This document shows positions 22,701 through 35,400 of a DNA stretch of 64,000 nucleotides, in pieces. A program made the translations under genes and the position numbers. The stretch is from Nepenthes gracilis (taxonomy: Eukaryota > Streptophyta > Magnoliopsida > Caryophyllales > Nepenthaceae): assembly GCA_033239525.1 (NCBI GenBank), contig BSYO01000006.1, forward strand, positions 1,240,001 to 1,304,000, in the 5' to 3' direction. Below the pieces are notes generated by a model. It was not told the DNA's origin. It worked only from the letters and a program-made list of their open reading frames with translations, and ran no database searches. Position 1 is the stretch's first letter. Every line of letters begins with the position of its first letter.

Positions 22701-24810
22701 ATGACGGTATTTATTCCAAAAAACATCCTTATCACTGGTGCTGCTGGATTCATTGCATCCCATGTTGCCAACCGACTTATTCGTAATCATCCGGACTACA
22801 AGATTGTTGTGCTTGACAAGCTTGATTACTGTTCCAATCTAAAAAACCTTCTCCCTTCTCAATCGTCCCCAAATCTCAAGTTTGTCAAGGGTGACATTGG
22901 TAGTGCTGACCTTGTCAACTATCTTCTTGTCACTGAATCTATTGATACAATAATGCATTTTGCTGCACAAACCCATGTTGATAATTCTTTTGGTAATAGT
23001 TTTGAATTTACCAAGAACAACATTTATGGGACACATGTCCTGCTAGAAGCCTGCAAGGTCACTGGCCAGATAAGGAGGTTCATTCATGTCAGTACTGATG
23101 AGGTTTATGGGGAGACAGAAGAGGATGCTATTGTAGGTAACCACGAGGCTTCTCAACTCCTCCCAACAAACCCATACTCAGCGACAAAAGCTGGGGCAGA
23201 AATGCTTGTTATGGCTTATGGCCGATCCTATGGGCTTCCTGTTATTACTACACGAGGGAACAATGTCTACGGTCCTAACCAATTTCCTGAGAAATTAATT
23301 CCTAAATTCATTCTTTTGGCCATGAGGGGCAAGCCACTTCCAATTCACGGGGATGGATCTAATGTCCGGAGCTACCTTTACTGTGAGGATGTTGCTGAGG
23401 CCTTTGAAGTCATACTTCACAAGGGAGAAGTTGGCCATGTTTACAACATCGGGACAAAGAAGGAAAGGAGAGTGATTGATGTTGCCAGAGATATATGCAA
23501 ACTTTTCTCAGTGGACCCAGAGAAAAGCATTAAGTTCGTTGAGAACAGACCGTTTAATGACCAAAGGTACTTCCTTGATGACCAGAAGCTGAAGAACTTG
23601 GGATGGTCAGAGCGTACCACATGGGAAGAGGGGCTGAAGAAGACCATGGATTGGTACATAAGCAATCCTGATTGGTGGGGTAATGTTGCTGGAGCACTTC
23701 TTCCTCATCCAAGAATGCTCATGATGCCCGGTGGAATTGAAAGACATTTTGATGGAGCAGACAACAGTAATTCTGGACAATCTCCTTTCTCCAATGGCAA
23801 GACCCAAATGGTGGTTCATGTTTCCAAAAGCAGCACATCCCCTCAAAAAGAATCCTTGAAGTTTCTGATATATGGTAGGACTGGTTGGATTGGCGGTTTA
23901 CTTGGGAAGTTATGTGAGAAACAAGGTATTCCATATGAGTATGGAAGGGGTCGTTTGGAGGATAGATCATTGCTTTTGGCAGATATCCAAAATATCAGGC
24001 CTACTCATGTTTTTAATGCAGCTGGTGTAACCGGTAGACCCAATGTTGACTGGTGTGAATCTCATAAAACTGAAACAATTCGTGCCAATGTTGCTGGCAC
24101 ATTGACACTAGCTGACGTTTGCAGAGAGCATCGGCTGCTCATGATGAATTTTGCAACGGGATGCATATTTGAATATGATGCAGTGCATCCTGAGGGTTCC
24201 GGCATTGGGTTTAAGGAGGAAGACAAACCGAATTTCACGGGATCTTTTTATTCAAAGACCAAGGCCATGGTAGTGTTTACTTTTTATAGTTGTGCTTAAT
24301 ATTGCCTTGCCTTTACCGTTGCCATGCTTACATATTGTTTGATCCTTGTATCAGGTTGAAGAGTTGCTGAAAGAATATGACAATGTTTGCACCTTAAGGG
24401 TCCGAATGCCCATATCGTCTGACCTCAACAACCCTCGAAACTTTATCACTAAGATATCTCGTTATAGCAAGGTTGTTAACATTCCAAACAGCATGACCGT
24501 TTTGGATGAGCTCTTACCCATTTCCATTGAGATGGCAAAGAGGAACCTCAGGGGCATTTGGAACTTCACAAACCCCGGGGTTGTCAGCCACAATGAGATT
24601 CTCGAGATGTACAAGAACTACATGGATCCTAACTTCAAGTGGGTCAACTTCACACTGGAAGAACAAGCTAAGGTGATTGTCGCCCCCCGTAGTAATAATG
24701 AAATAGATGCATCCAAGTTGAAGAGGGAATTTCCTGATCTCCTTCCCATCAAAGAGTCACTGATTAAGTATGTTTTTGAGCCAAACAAGAAGACCGGTTA
24801 TTCTGCTTGA
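22701..24810 (+). CDS. RHM: UDP-L-rhamnose synthase (RHM), tandem copy 2
   Basis: Second intact RHM gene, expected to make UDP-L-rhamnose from UDP-D-glucose in the cytosol. Coding exons are 22701-24269 and 24355-24810, again with an 85-bp phase-0 intron and 674 aa. All motifs seen in copy 1 are retained: GAAGFIAS, STDE, YSATK, GRTGWIGG and YSKTK. Protein differences from copy 1 are few and mostly mild, such as the first residues after Met (TVFI for SAYT), S209R, D328N, Q403K, G413E, S424L, G478R and the near-terminal N-to-T change before GYSA. None touches a catalytic motif. Both copies therefore look functional, and any difference in role more likely lies in expression. Confidence 0.95.
24270..24354 (+). 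other. Coding-region intron of RHM copy 2
   Basis: 85 bp, GTAGTG...ATCAG. It is 84/85 identical to the copy 1 intron (one T/C difference). Confidence 0.9.
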
Positions 24811-25200
24811 AGTTCTGAGATTTAGTGCATAGGCTCACATTTTGTGTTGGATACCTTAAGGAAGGAATTAATCCTCAGGAATTAATCATTGTTTGCTCCT
24901 CATTATTTCCATTACCTAGAGAGGGGATTAGAATAATTCTGTTTGCTTCTATAAGCTAATAATATTTACGTGAGAGGATTTATGAGTCAGTAGTTTTTAG
25001 TTATATATTATCAGTACGTTGCTTCCAGCCTTGTAAACTATTGGATTCTCTATATTATTTTGACTTTTCAAAGTCAGGATTTCTTCATTATGTCTTTTTA
25101 CTAAAGTCATTGCCTTGCATTTGAATTATTCCAATAAAGCCTGCAAATTTCCTGTGTTCATAAGCTTTAGACGCAGTTTTCTGATACGATATTATATTCT
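24811..25200 (+). other. 3' UTR of RHM copy 2 with poly(A) signal
   Basis: Patchy homology to the copy 1 downstream region extends to about 25190. AATAAA at 25133-25138 is a plausible polyadenylation signal about 320 bp after the stop. Copy 1 has only AATAAT at the equivalent place. Confidence 0.55.
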
Positions 25201-26478
25201 GTTGATGTTCAGACATTTTTGTCCTTCTGTTGGTTCCTTCAGATTTTCCTTCTGGGTAATTGTTAAGGAAATAAAATCCCTTGTGTGTGTTTCTTGAGAA
25301 ATGGAAGGCATGGTCAGCTGTAAAGCAACCAGTTTATATCAATCTCGTTTTAAAATATTAATATCTAAGCTTATAAATTTTCATATGTACCAAACACAAC
25401 AGTACTTCTCATATTATATAACAAGAATTGATTTAATTTCATTATTCTTTTGTATTTTTTAATTTTCTCCATTAAAATTTGCTATTTTAAATATATCAAA
25501 GTAAGTAACATTTGGTATGCATCACTTAATTTGAAAAGTTGGGCTACACATGATTTGAGTTAAGCCTGGCGAATTTCAGGCTCAGCTAAGTTATTTAGTA
25601 TCTTAAATAAGCTCTGGTCAACCTTTTTATTAGCGCAATCATTACTTTAAAAATAAAGTAATAAACTTGATTGTAATTTCATATGGTTTAAAATATTGTT
25701 TTGTCCTATTAAACTTACAAAATAGGCTCAAGTCAACTTTTTTTTTTTTTTTTCCCTTCCCCTGAATTCCTAGCTTATCACAATATGTTATTATACCAAC
25801 TGATATAATGGTGTATTAACAATTCTTTGATATAATGGTGTTTTAAAAACTCCTTTAAGGGAGTCAATACAAATCTTATATATTCTGAAATTACCATCAT
25901 TTAAATGAGTTTTTTATCAAGTTAAAAGTGTACCGAAAAATTCACAAATCAAGCCTAAAAGAATAATTCAAAAGTCTTAACGAAACCAGTTTAATGAGAC
26001 TCTAGCTTGATTTGTTTGGATTTAAAATTACATTTTCATATTAGCAGTATCCATTACTACAAAATAAGAAAGCAATATTCAAATAATTTATCGAATATTT
26101 AGGTATTTTTTAATTACATATTTCTCCATGCTTATCGTTCTTCCTTGAACAGTAGGACCGACAGTTACCCAATACTAGCACTAAGCAAAAGCCCACAGGA
26201 CGTGCTTTGAGGCTTTAATCAAATCTTGAGAATTTTGGAAGAAATTAAACTTGGGAAAGAAAAAAACCATGTTTTGCACCAAATATCACGCTAGTTCAAT
26301 ATTATTTAGTTGAAGAACTATGTAAATTTGTACATCAATGGATTCCAAAGGGTACTCAAAACCAGTAAAAATGCCACATTTCTATCTGCATGTTCTTGAC
26401 CATTTAACATGGACCTCATCCAAATCTAGTCCGAAGTGTCATTTAGATGCCTTTTATAGGCACGAGTGAAAGAGCCCT
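25201..26478. other. Convergent intergenic region between RHM copy 2 and TPS1
   Basis: AT-rich DNA with a T-run at about 25739-25754 and no recognisable gene. The last few hundred bases before 26479 should include the 3' UTR of the - strand TPS gene. I see no unambiguous poly(A) signal there. Confidence 0.55.
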
Positions 26479-29400
26479 TCAAAATCCTTGCAGAGTTGCT
26501 TCAGCTAGGCTCTTCAAGAACGAGACGACATCATCAGACGATCCAAGAGTGTAACGAGCGCTGGTTCGGGTCCGCCCCACGGCGCAGGAGAAGTAGTTTT
26601 CCTTCTTGAGATCGAGCACATTCCACGAAATCTTTTCTGGGGATGGCTTTCGCCCGATGTTGCCGTTATGATTAGCCAACCTTTTCTCTGGGTTTGGCAC
26701 GGCACGCTGTGTCTTCACAGGTGATGTTTTTGATCCGCTTCGGCTGGATGGGATTTTTGGACTCGGTCTCCTCTCTGTAGGTGACTTCAACGCATCGGAC
26801 ACTTTGGTTCTTGGGTAGCCCATGTCATAAGAAGGCAGCTCTGGGTCAAAGAAAGTGTACACATCTTCATCCTGAGCAATTTAAAACGTGTGAGACAGTG
26901 GATGATATAACATAACCACACAGATGCGTATGCATGGGAGTCAGCAAGCATATCCGGGAGGAAAGAAACTCAATGCATGAGGCAAAATTCTTTGGGGATT
27001 GGATTTAGTCTTTTAGGGTAGGATAGGTTTAAAGAAAATGAGAAGCAGAGAAAAATACTCATGAAAAAGAGAAAAAATAAAAGTATTTTATTTCTTTATT
27101 TGGATGTTACAGAAATTCATATTGAAAAGAAAATATATGTTTTAAGAAAAATGTTTTTGTTGTATGATTATTAAAAAAACCAAAAAGAAGAAAAATACAT
27201 TTCTTTAATATGTCAATAAGCTTATTTTGGAGGCCATTTTATGTGCTCATTTGAATCGATCTAATTTCTCAATCTATATTCTAAGAATCCATTACAAGAG
27301 GTTAGAGGGGAGAAAAGATTAGAGAGGAGAAGAGAACAAGAGAGAGGAGAGAGAGAAGAGAGTTTAAAAGAGAGTTTAGGTGACTGATTGTAAGAGGTAA
27401 AGTTTAAGGAGAGCACTCAATTGATTTGAAAAATTAAACAAGAGACCCGAATCTTTCTCTCACCTTTTTTTTTATTTTCCTCTTATTTTCAAATGGAAAG
27501 TGATTTTTCATAAAACACTATATTTTCGCACCATACTATTTCTTTTTTTATAAATTTTTTCATCCGATCCAAACATCAAAAAAACATTTTCTTTTAATTT
27601 TTTTTCCCTTTATTTCACCTTTTTCAAAAAAAAAAAAAAACAAACAAACATACTGTTAAAGGAGTAAGATGAAATCCACTTTTGCTGCAAATCATTCAGC
27701 AATTGAGCTGTGCTGCCTGAAGGATACAAGCCATGACAGAAAGAAAGTAGCAAAGCTGAAAAATAAGAAGTCGATAAACATGCTAAGGACAGCTTTTTGT
27801 TGGCGAAGAAAATAGCCGGTCGGTTGGTCAATACCGAGAGAACAAGGATGACAGGCACACAAACACACAACAAAGAAATTTGAGAACAATGGAGGACATA
27901 TAATTTTACGTGGAAAACCCTCTTTCGAATAAGAGGAAAAATCATAGGATATTTAATTCATAAATAATTTTACTATATGAATGTTGGTTACAAAAAACCT
28001 TTGGCTATACAAACCCTTAGAGAGTTGAGAACAAAAATAAGAGCAAAATACAAGAGTAAAAATGGCTACTCATTGTATTCTCTTTTTCGTTTTTCTTTTT
28101 CTCATTTTTCTACCCTTACACACGCACTCAGCATATATGTGTACATATATAGGTCGGGTGACTGTCTATTCAGTAGGCAGGTTGCGTGCGCGGTAAAACC
28201 TGCCTCCAACTCTACAACCTGCTACCAACTCTGCAAAGCGCCATTCTGCCGAAAAAAGTTAACCTACTTTATAAATCAGCTACAAACTCTGAAAGTCAAT
28301 TTTCCTTTCTGAAAAGCTGTTTGCACAAATATTGCAGGTGACTAGCTTTTCTATTAGAGTCCTCAGGCGTTGACCAAATCTACGGCCTTTTGCATAGAGT
28401 CCTCAGACATCATCCCATGTCCTCGGTCAATAGTTGATGTCTTCAGCCATCACTTAGAATTCTCATCCTTCAATCAGAGTCCTCGTCCATTATGCAAAGT
28501 CCTCGGCCTTTATGTAAAGTCCTCATGCCTCAATACCTTTTCGGTCAAGTGTATCACTTCGACCTTTATTCATGTCGACCCAATTCCCAAATGGAAGTGA
28601 CCAAAAAATCCCCACAAATTTCTCCTCATGACCGTGGGGGAACTAAATCAATCGGCCTAACCATACTACAACAGGTTTTGAGCTTCCCCTTAGGCAGTAC
28701 ATTGGTCATCATGCTTGATCCATTTTTTCCAGTTCGGACTTTTTCCAATGACAATAGTCTCGTGTCAATAATATTTTTCATCCAATGGTATCGAATATCA
28801 ATATGTTTCGATCTTAAGTGGAATGAGGAGTTCCTACAGAGATGTATGGAACTTTGGTTATCACAAAGTACCACATACTTCTTCCTGTTCAAATTCAAGT
28901 TCCTAGATGAACTTCTTCATCTATAGCATCTCCTTGCTGGCCTCAATTAGAATAATGAATTCTGCCTCATTGGTCGAAAGAGCAATGCATTTTTGTAATT
29001 TCGACTATCAAGAAACTGCTCATTCGACAAACTTAACCAAGTATCCCAAAATGGACTTTCGGGAGTCAACGTCGTTAGCTATGTCAGCATCGGTATATCC
29101 AACCAATAGAGGCTTGGAACTTTCAAAACACAAGCTTATCTTAGAAGTCTATCGGAGATAACTCAATATCCACTTCACTGCTGACCAATGCTACTTACTA
29201 GGATTTAACAAGAATCAGCTAACTGTGCCGACTGCATGTGTAATGTTCGGTCTCATGCACACCATAGTATATATTAAGCTACCTACAGCCAACGAATAAG
29301 ATACGCTTCTCAATGCAGCTTTTTCATCATCTGAGGTCGAACACTGCCGACTGCTCAATCTGAAATGACTCGCCATTGGAGTGCTCACTGGCTTGGACTT

Positions 29401-32400
29401 ATTCATATTGAAGCATTGGAGGACCTTCTCCACATAATTTTCTTAGGACATCTATAATCTCTTTGCCTTGCAGTCACGAACTATTTTGATACCTAGAATT
29501 TATTTCGCCGGCTCCAAGTCCTTCATGGCAAAGGACTTCCCAAATTGTCGCTTCAATTCGGTGATCCGAGCAACATTTTGCCTGACTATCAACATATTAT
29601 CCACAAAGAGCAGGAGGATGACAAAATCATCGTCAGAAAACCTTGAACAAAGACACAATGATCCGAAGTAGTCTTCCGGTAACTTTAATCCACCATAACA
29701 AACTCAAACTTCTTGTACCATTGTCTCAAGGCTTGCTTTAACCCATACATGCTTTTCTTCAAACGGCACACTAAGTGTTCCTTCCCCTTAACCCAGAATT
29801 CCTCCGGCTGCTCTATATAGATCTCCTCCTCGAGATCACCGTGCAAAAAAGCTGTCCGCACATCCAACGGCTCCACTTCTAAATCAAGGACGGCGGCCAA
29901 TCCAAGCACCATTTGAATAGAAGACATTTTCACAACAAGGGCAAAAATCTCATCAAAGTCAATACCCTTTCACTAGTTAAATCCTTTCACCACCAGCCTT
30001 GCCTTGTATCTTAGTTGTGAAGTGCTTTTCTCGGTCTTCAAATAGAAGACTCATTTGTTCTTCAGGGCTCTCTTTCCTTTCAGTAGTTTAGCAAGCTCGA
30101 ATGGATAGTTCTTATGCAGGGAACTCATCTCATCCTACATGGTTTCCATCCATTCTACCTTATGCTCGTCCTTCGTTGTCTCTTCAAAATTTTCAAGCTT
30201 TCCTCCATCAGTAAGTAATACGTACTCATTGGATGACAAACGAACGGATGGTCGTCGGTTCCTTGACGGACAACAACCTCCTCGGTCAGCTAAGTAACAT
30301 CATCCTCGTTTTCGTCCGATGCTGGTATCTCCTCAATGTCCTCTCTGGCCATACCTTGGCCGTCATCCTCTTGCAAAGAGGTGCCGGTTAGACATCAATA
30401 CTTATCTTATTAGTCTGACCAGTTTCAAACACGACTTTTTGTCGATGTCATCAATAGTTTCGTCCTCTACAAACACTACATCCCTTGATCTATGCTGGGT
30501 CATAGAGTCTGAATCCCAACTCATCTTTCCAGTAGCCTAAGAAAACACATTGCATTGTCTTCGACTCTAATTTTGTCCTCTCATCTTTTGGGAGGTGAAT
30601 GAAAGTCTTGTACCCACACACCCGGAGGTGAATTTAGGACACTTCTTTTCTAGACCACAATTTCTTTGAGACTTCTCCATTTAGTGGGCTGGACGATAAT
30701 CTATTGATGACATAGGTATCAATTTTCAAGGCTTCTGCCCAAAATATTCCGGGAAGCTTTGCTTCAAAGAGTACACATCTGACTCTCTCCATTAGCATGC
30801 GGTTCATACGCTTAGCCACCCCATTCAACTGTGGCGTCTTCGACGATGACTTTTGGTACTAAATATCATGAGACTGGCAATATGCATCAAATGCCTCAAT
30901 GTACTTACCACCATTGTCACTTCGGATACACTTAAGTTTTATTCTATTCTGTTGTTCAACTGGAGAATAAAAATACTCAAATACTCCAAGGACTTGATCT
31001 TTGGTCTTAAGTGGGTACACCCATAGTTTCCTCAAGTAATCATTAATGAACGAGATAAAATATTGTACATCTCTGAATGACTTCTCCTTGAACGGCCCAC
31101 ACACATCAGTGTGAATCAGCTCAAGCGTCTTTGCCTTCTTTGTGGACGAGTCTCCTCGGAATGAGACTCATTGCTGCTTTCCCGCTATGCAGTGAGGGCA
31201 AGTCCTCAGGCTGTTCTCCTTCACTCATGAAATGAGGCCCTTCTTAGCTAGATTCCTCAATCCCTTTTCACTCATGTGGCCTAGCCAACGGTACCACAAA
31301 TCTGAAGACTCCTTACTGCTAGTAACATTTACTTCTCCAGCTACAGCAGAGACTTGCAACACGTACAGTCCAGACACCTTTCTTCCGTTGGCAATAACTA
31401 GAGATCCTTTAGTCAGTTTACACGGCCATTCGCTGAAGATGTTGTAGAAGCCCTCATCATCCATTCTGCCTGCCGAGATTATATTCACCAGAATGTCAGG
31501 GATATGCCGAACGTCCCTCAACAGTAGTTGGGTCCCATTGTTGGTGACAATAGACACATCGCCACCGCCGACCCTAGACGTCTCTTTGTTTCTCATCTTT
31601 AATACCTTAAAGTCACATGGAGTGTAAGATGTAAAGAGTTCTCTCCGAGACGTGACGTGGAGGACGCATCGGTGTCCACTACCCAGTCGGTCTCTTGCTC
31701 ATTTACATTCATCACATCATTCATATCACAAGTCAACAGAGATCTCCTCTAGTGACAACTGAGACTGAGGCTTTCTCCTCACCTCGTCTCTTCTCGACTT
31801 TATTCTTCTTACCTTCTTCGTTATTATCATGTCTTCGCTTGTAACAGTATTTCTTGATGTGGCCTTACTTACCACAATAGTGGCACTCAAGATTCTAATA
31901 TATTTAACGAGACTTGTTGCAACCATTTTCTTCAAACTTTGGGCCACACCCTTTGCTCCTTCCCCGAAACTCCGAGACCAACAGGTCGGAGTGCTAAGAG
32001 AAAGAGAAGGCCTACGACTGGCGCCTCATCACCTCATTTAGCACGGCTCCTTTTGCTATTTCTAGGGTTACCATGCCATTTGGAGCGGTATTGGCTATGG
32101 GGATCCGTATCACCTTCCAAGAGTCCAACAAAGTTGTAAGGAGCCACAATCCTAATACTTTGTCCTCGAACTTGATGCCCATGTTGTTTAATCAATCAAT
32201 GCAACCTTAAAATTCATTTAGGTGGCCGGCAATGGGCGTTCCCTCCTTATACTTCACATGCATCAATTTATTCAAGTGAAACAACTTATTATTGCCGGTC
32301 TTAGAAACATAAAGAGTTTCTAGCTTCTCCCACAGTGTCTTCGCATCTGTGTCATTTCGGATATGATTGTACACATTGTCGTCCACAAACTTCCGAATGT

Positions 32401-35400
32401 AGCCGTAGAGCTGCTTGTGCTCAAAGCCCCACTCTTTCTCTAATTTCGCCTCGAGCTTTTGCGCTGTGAACACAAGAAAATGCACTGTCTTTACAAATAG
32501 TAGGTCGGCCATTTTACTCTTCCAGGTGTCGTAGTTTGTGCTGTTCAAACAGATCATCATGTTTCCTACCTCCATTGGTTTCAACAAAAATTTAACACCG
32601 GTCCAAATAACCTCTCTGAAACCACTTGTTGGGGAAGAGAATAGCTGGTCGATTGGTCAATACCGAGAGAACAAAGATGACACGCACACAAACACACAAT
32701 AAAGAAATTTGAGAGCAGTGAATGACACAATTTTATGTGAAAATCCTCTTTTAAATAAGAGAAAAAAATCACGGGATATTTAGTCCATAAACAATTTCGC
32801 TATGTGAATGTTGGTTACAAAAACCCTTTGGCTACACAAGCCCCTGGAAAGCCGAGAATAGAAACAAGAGCAAAATACAAGAATAAAAATAACTACTCAT
32901 TGTGTTCTTTCTTTCGTTTTTTTTCTTTCTCACTTCTCTACCCTCAGACACGCATTCAGCATGCATATGTATATATATAGACCGGGTGATTGCCTACTCA
33001 GTAGGCAGGTTGCATGCGTGACAAAACCTGCCATTAACTCTACAACCTGCCACAAACTCTGTAAAGCGCCATTCTACCGAGAAGAATTGACCTTCTTTGT
33101 AAATTGGCTACAAACTCTGAAAGTCAGCTTTCCTTTCTGAAAAGCTGTTTGTGCAGACTTTATAGGTGACCAGCTTTTGTGTTAGAATCCCTAGGCGTTG
33201 ACCAAATTCTCGGCCTTTTGCCTAGAGTTCTTGGACATTATCCCATATCCTCGATCAACAATTGATATCTTTAGCCATCACTTAGAGTCCTTGTCATTCA
33301 ATCAGAATCCTCGTCCATTATACAAAGTCCTCGGTCTTCATGTAAAGTCCTCGGCCAAGTGTACCACTTCGGCCTTTATTCATGCCGGCCAATTCCCACA
33401 CGAAAGTGACCAAAAAATCCCAACACCTTTGTCCCCCAGATTTCCTAATTTTGAAAGTGATTCCACTTCAAGTGACAAGAGGCAAAATATCAAAATCATA
33501 TCAGTTAGGAGAAAACAGGTGGGTCCAATCCATGTTTTATAATATGCTTTGCTTCTTTATTATGTGTGTTGCACTTCGTTAATTTTCTGCCTGATAAAGT
33601 GAATTTAGTGTTAGAGAGAAGGCTAGGGGTTCTATCAATAAACCGCACCTTTTAGATTGAAAGTTGAGAGATATAATTAACTAGTAATTAGTGATATGCT
33701 TTATAGAAAGAATTAATATGAAGTTTACAAAATAGAAACAAAAAGAGTTAAGGAAGTCACATGATATGGGTGGATTTGAAGGAATTAGCAAAAAGCAATT
33801 CATAGCAGAGCTGAAGTGGTGAAATCTAAAGAATTTGCCATATTTTCATCATTTTTCTCTGTTATCACTTTTTCATAGATTCTTATCTACCAGAGATTAT
33901 GTATTCTTTTGCTTAAAAAAACATTAGCCTCAAAATTTCATACAAATGCATTCATTTATTGAAAGGGGAAAAAAAGGGAAGGACACGCACCTTCTCCAGG
34001 AAGTGACCGATGCACAACACACAATCAATTGGTGAGGTCAAGGGTTTACTATGAACTATCTCCCCCAATATTCGATCAATAGCAGAGCCCTGCATCAACG
34101 CAATGAATTAAGTAAAAATAAGCAAGTGGGTGCGCAACTTAGATCAAGATTTTTAAGGTCGTATATATACCAAGTTACCTTTGTAACACCAATGGCTCGT
34201 ACTTCAACTGATCGGGTTCCTTGGACAACATCCACAGATGCATTTGAAATGGGGCCAGTCCAAAGATGCTGCAACATATCCCTTGCTTGCAGTCTTCCAA
34301 ATTCAAAGTCTATGTACAATGACCAACGACAATAAGGATCACATGATAGCAGGGAAATTTTTTTTTTTTTTTTTAAAAAGAAAAATAAGTTCATAATAGG
34401 TGAAGTACCAGCATACTTGTAATTCCAAACAAGGGAAGTTTCACGAAGTTCACAATGTGATCGAGGTGTTCGCTCAGTAAAATACTCGAAAACATGCTGA
34501 AAAGTCGACATAAATAATATGAGTATAAGACAGAAACAAAATCAAGTATAGCCCATTTCCTTAGTGGCATCAAGAAGGGCTTAAAGTTCCAAGTGTAAAG
34601 GTTCAAAGGATCAAGGCACACAATCTTACTAAATTATCAGAAAAGTCAATTTCAAAAACCAACCAAAATATATAACCACCTTTATGCTGTCAACCCATTC
34701 CATATTTAAATGTTCAGGCATGGTTGTCATCCACTCTCCTCCAGTGTGGCGTAAAAACATTCCATGCTCCGCAGCCAACCACATGTTGTATTCACCAAAG
34801 TTCTACAAAAGAATTCAGATTATAAGCAAAAGAGAAATAGAAACATCGGAAAAGAAATGGAAGCAATCAAGATAGATTATGTACGTCATCTAAGACACTT
34901 CGATCACTTCCACTGAGGACAACAATAGTTGTCTTTGGGTCATTACAAAGAGCTATCAGGGGTTCTTTCATCTCTGGATGTAATTTTAGCTCCATTTCTT
35001 TTATTTGATCTCCACCTCTTCTCCCAGGAGTATCAACTGGTTCAGTTAATGTCACATTAAATCCCTGAAAGATTGAAAAATAATTGACATCAAGGAAGTT
35101 AATGAGAACAGTTATTTAATTGAACCACCTTCCAATACATTAAAGGGAGATGAAGTTCCTGATAGAAAATCTGTCTCTGTTTTTAAAAATGAAATGTGGA
35201 TATAACATGAACTGAAGTTTGTCAAGAAAACATTTCAAAGCACTAAAGATGCAGAAAATCGGGTTGCTGATTAGACATAAGAAAGATGGTTTTCATCAAA
35301 GAGAAAATGATTTGGCAATTCAATCATGATGTACTTAGTTATAGTAAAAAAGAAAAATAATGAGAAAAAAATAAAAAGAAAAGAAATTAAAAAGAAAATC

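Larger units (their letters stand above)
27798..33425 (-). mobile_element. Degenerate Ty1/copia element in TPS1 intron
   Basis: The 5.6-kb element reads on the - strand, so its 5' LTR is at the right. The LTRs have TGTTGG...CCAACA-type ends. A primer binding site close to initiator tRNA-Met adjoins the 5' LTR. Internal order in the reading direction: gag (32587-32207), zinc knuckle (about 31885-31844), protease DTDAS (about 31690-31655), integrase (31596-30634), RT (29933 to about 29590), RNase H (about 28898-28626). Stops and frameshifts occur in every domain. Flanking 5-mers are CTTTT and CCTTT, an imperfect duplication. The LTRs differ at roughly 15% of sites by eye, so the insertion is old. 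It is a different family from the element at 4493-10746. Confidence 0.9.
26872..33990 (-). other. Last intron of TPS1 (7.1 kb) with nested copia element
   Basis: The donor is GTGCGTGTCC at 33990 and the acceptor is TTGCTCAG ending at 26872. Most of its length (27798-33425) is a Ty1/copia element in the same orientation as the gene. The left part (26872-27797) is AT-rich with a purine-rich stretch near 27300-27365. The intron separates the 130-residue C-terminal exon from the rest of the gene. Confidence 0.88.
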
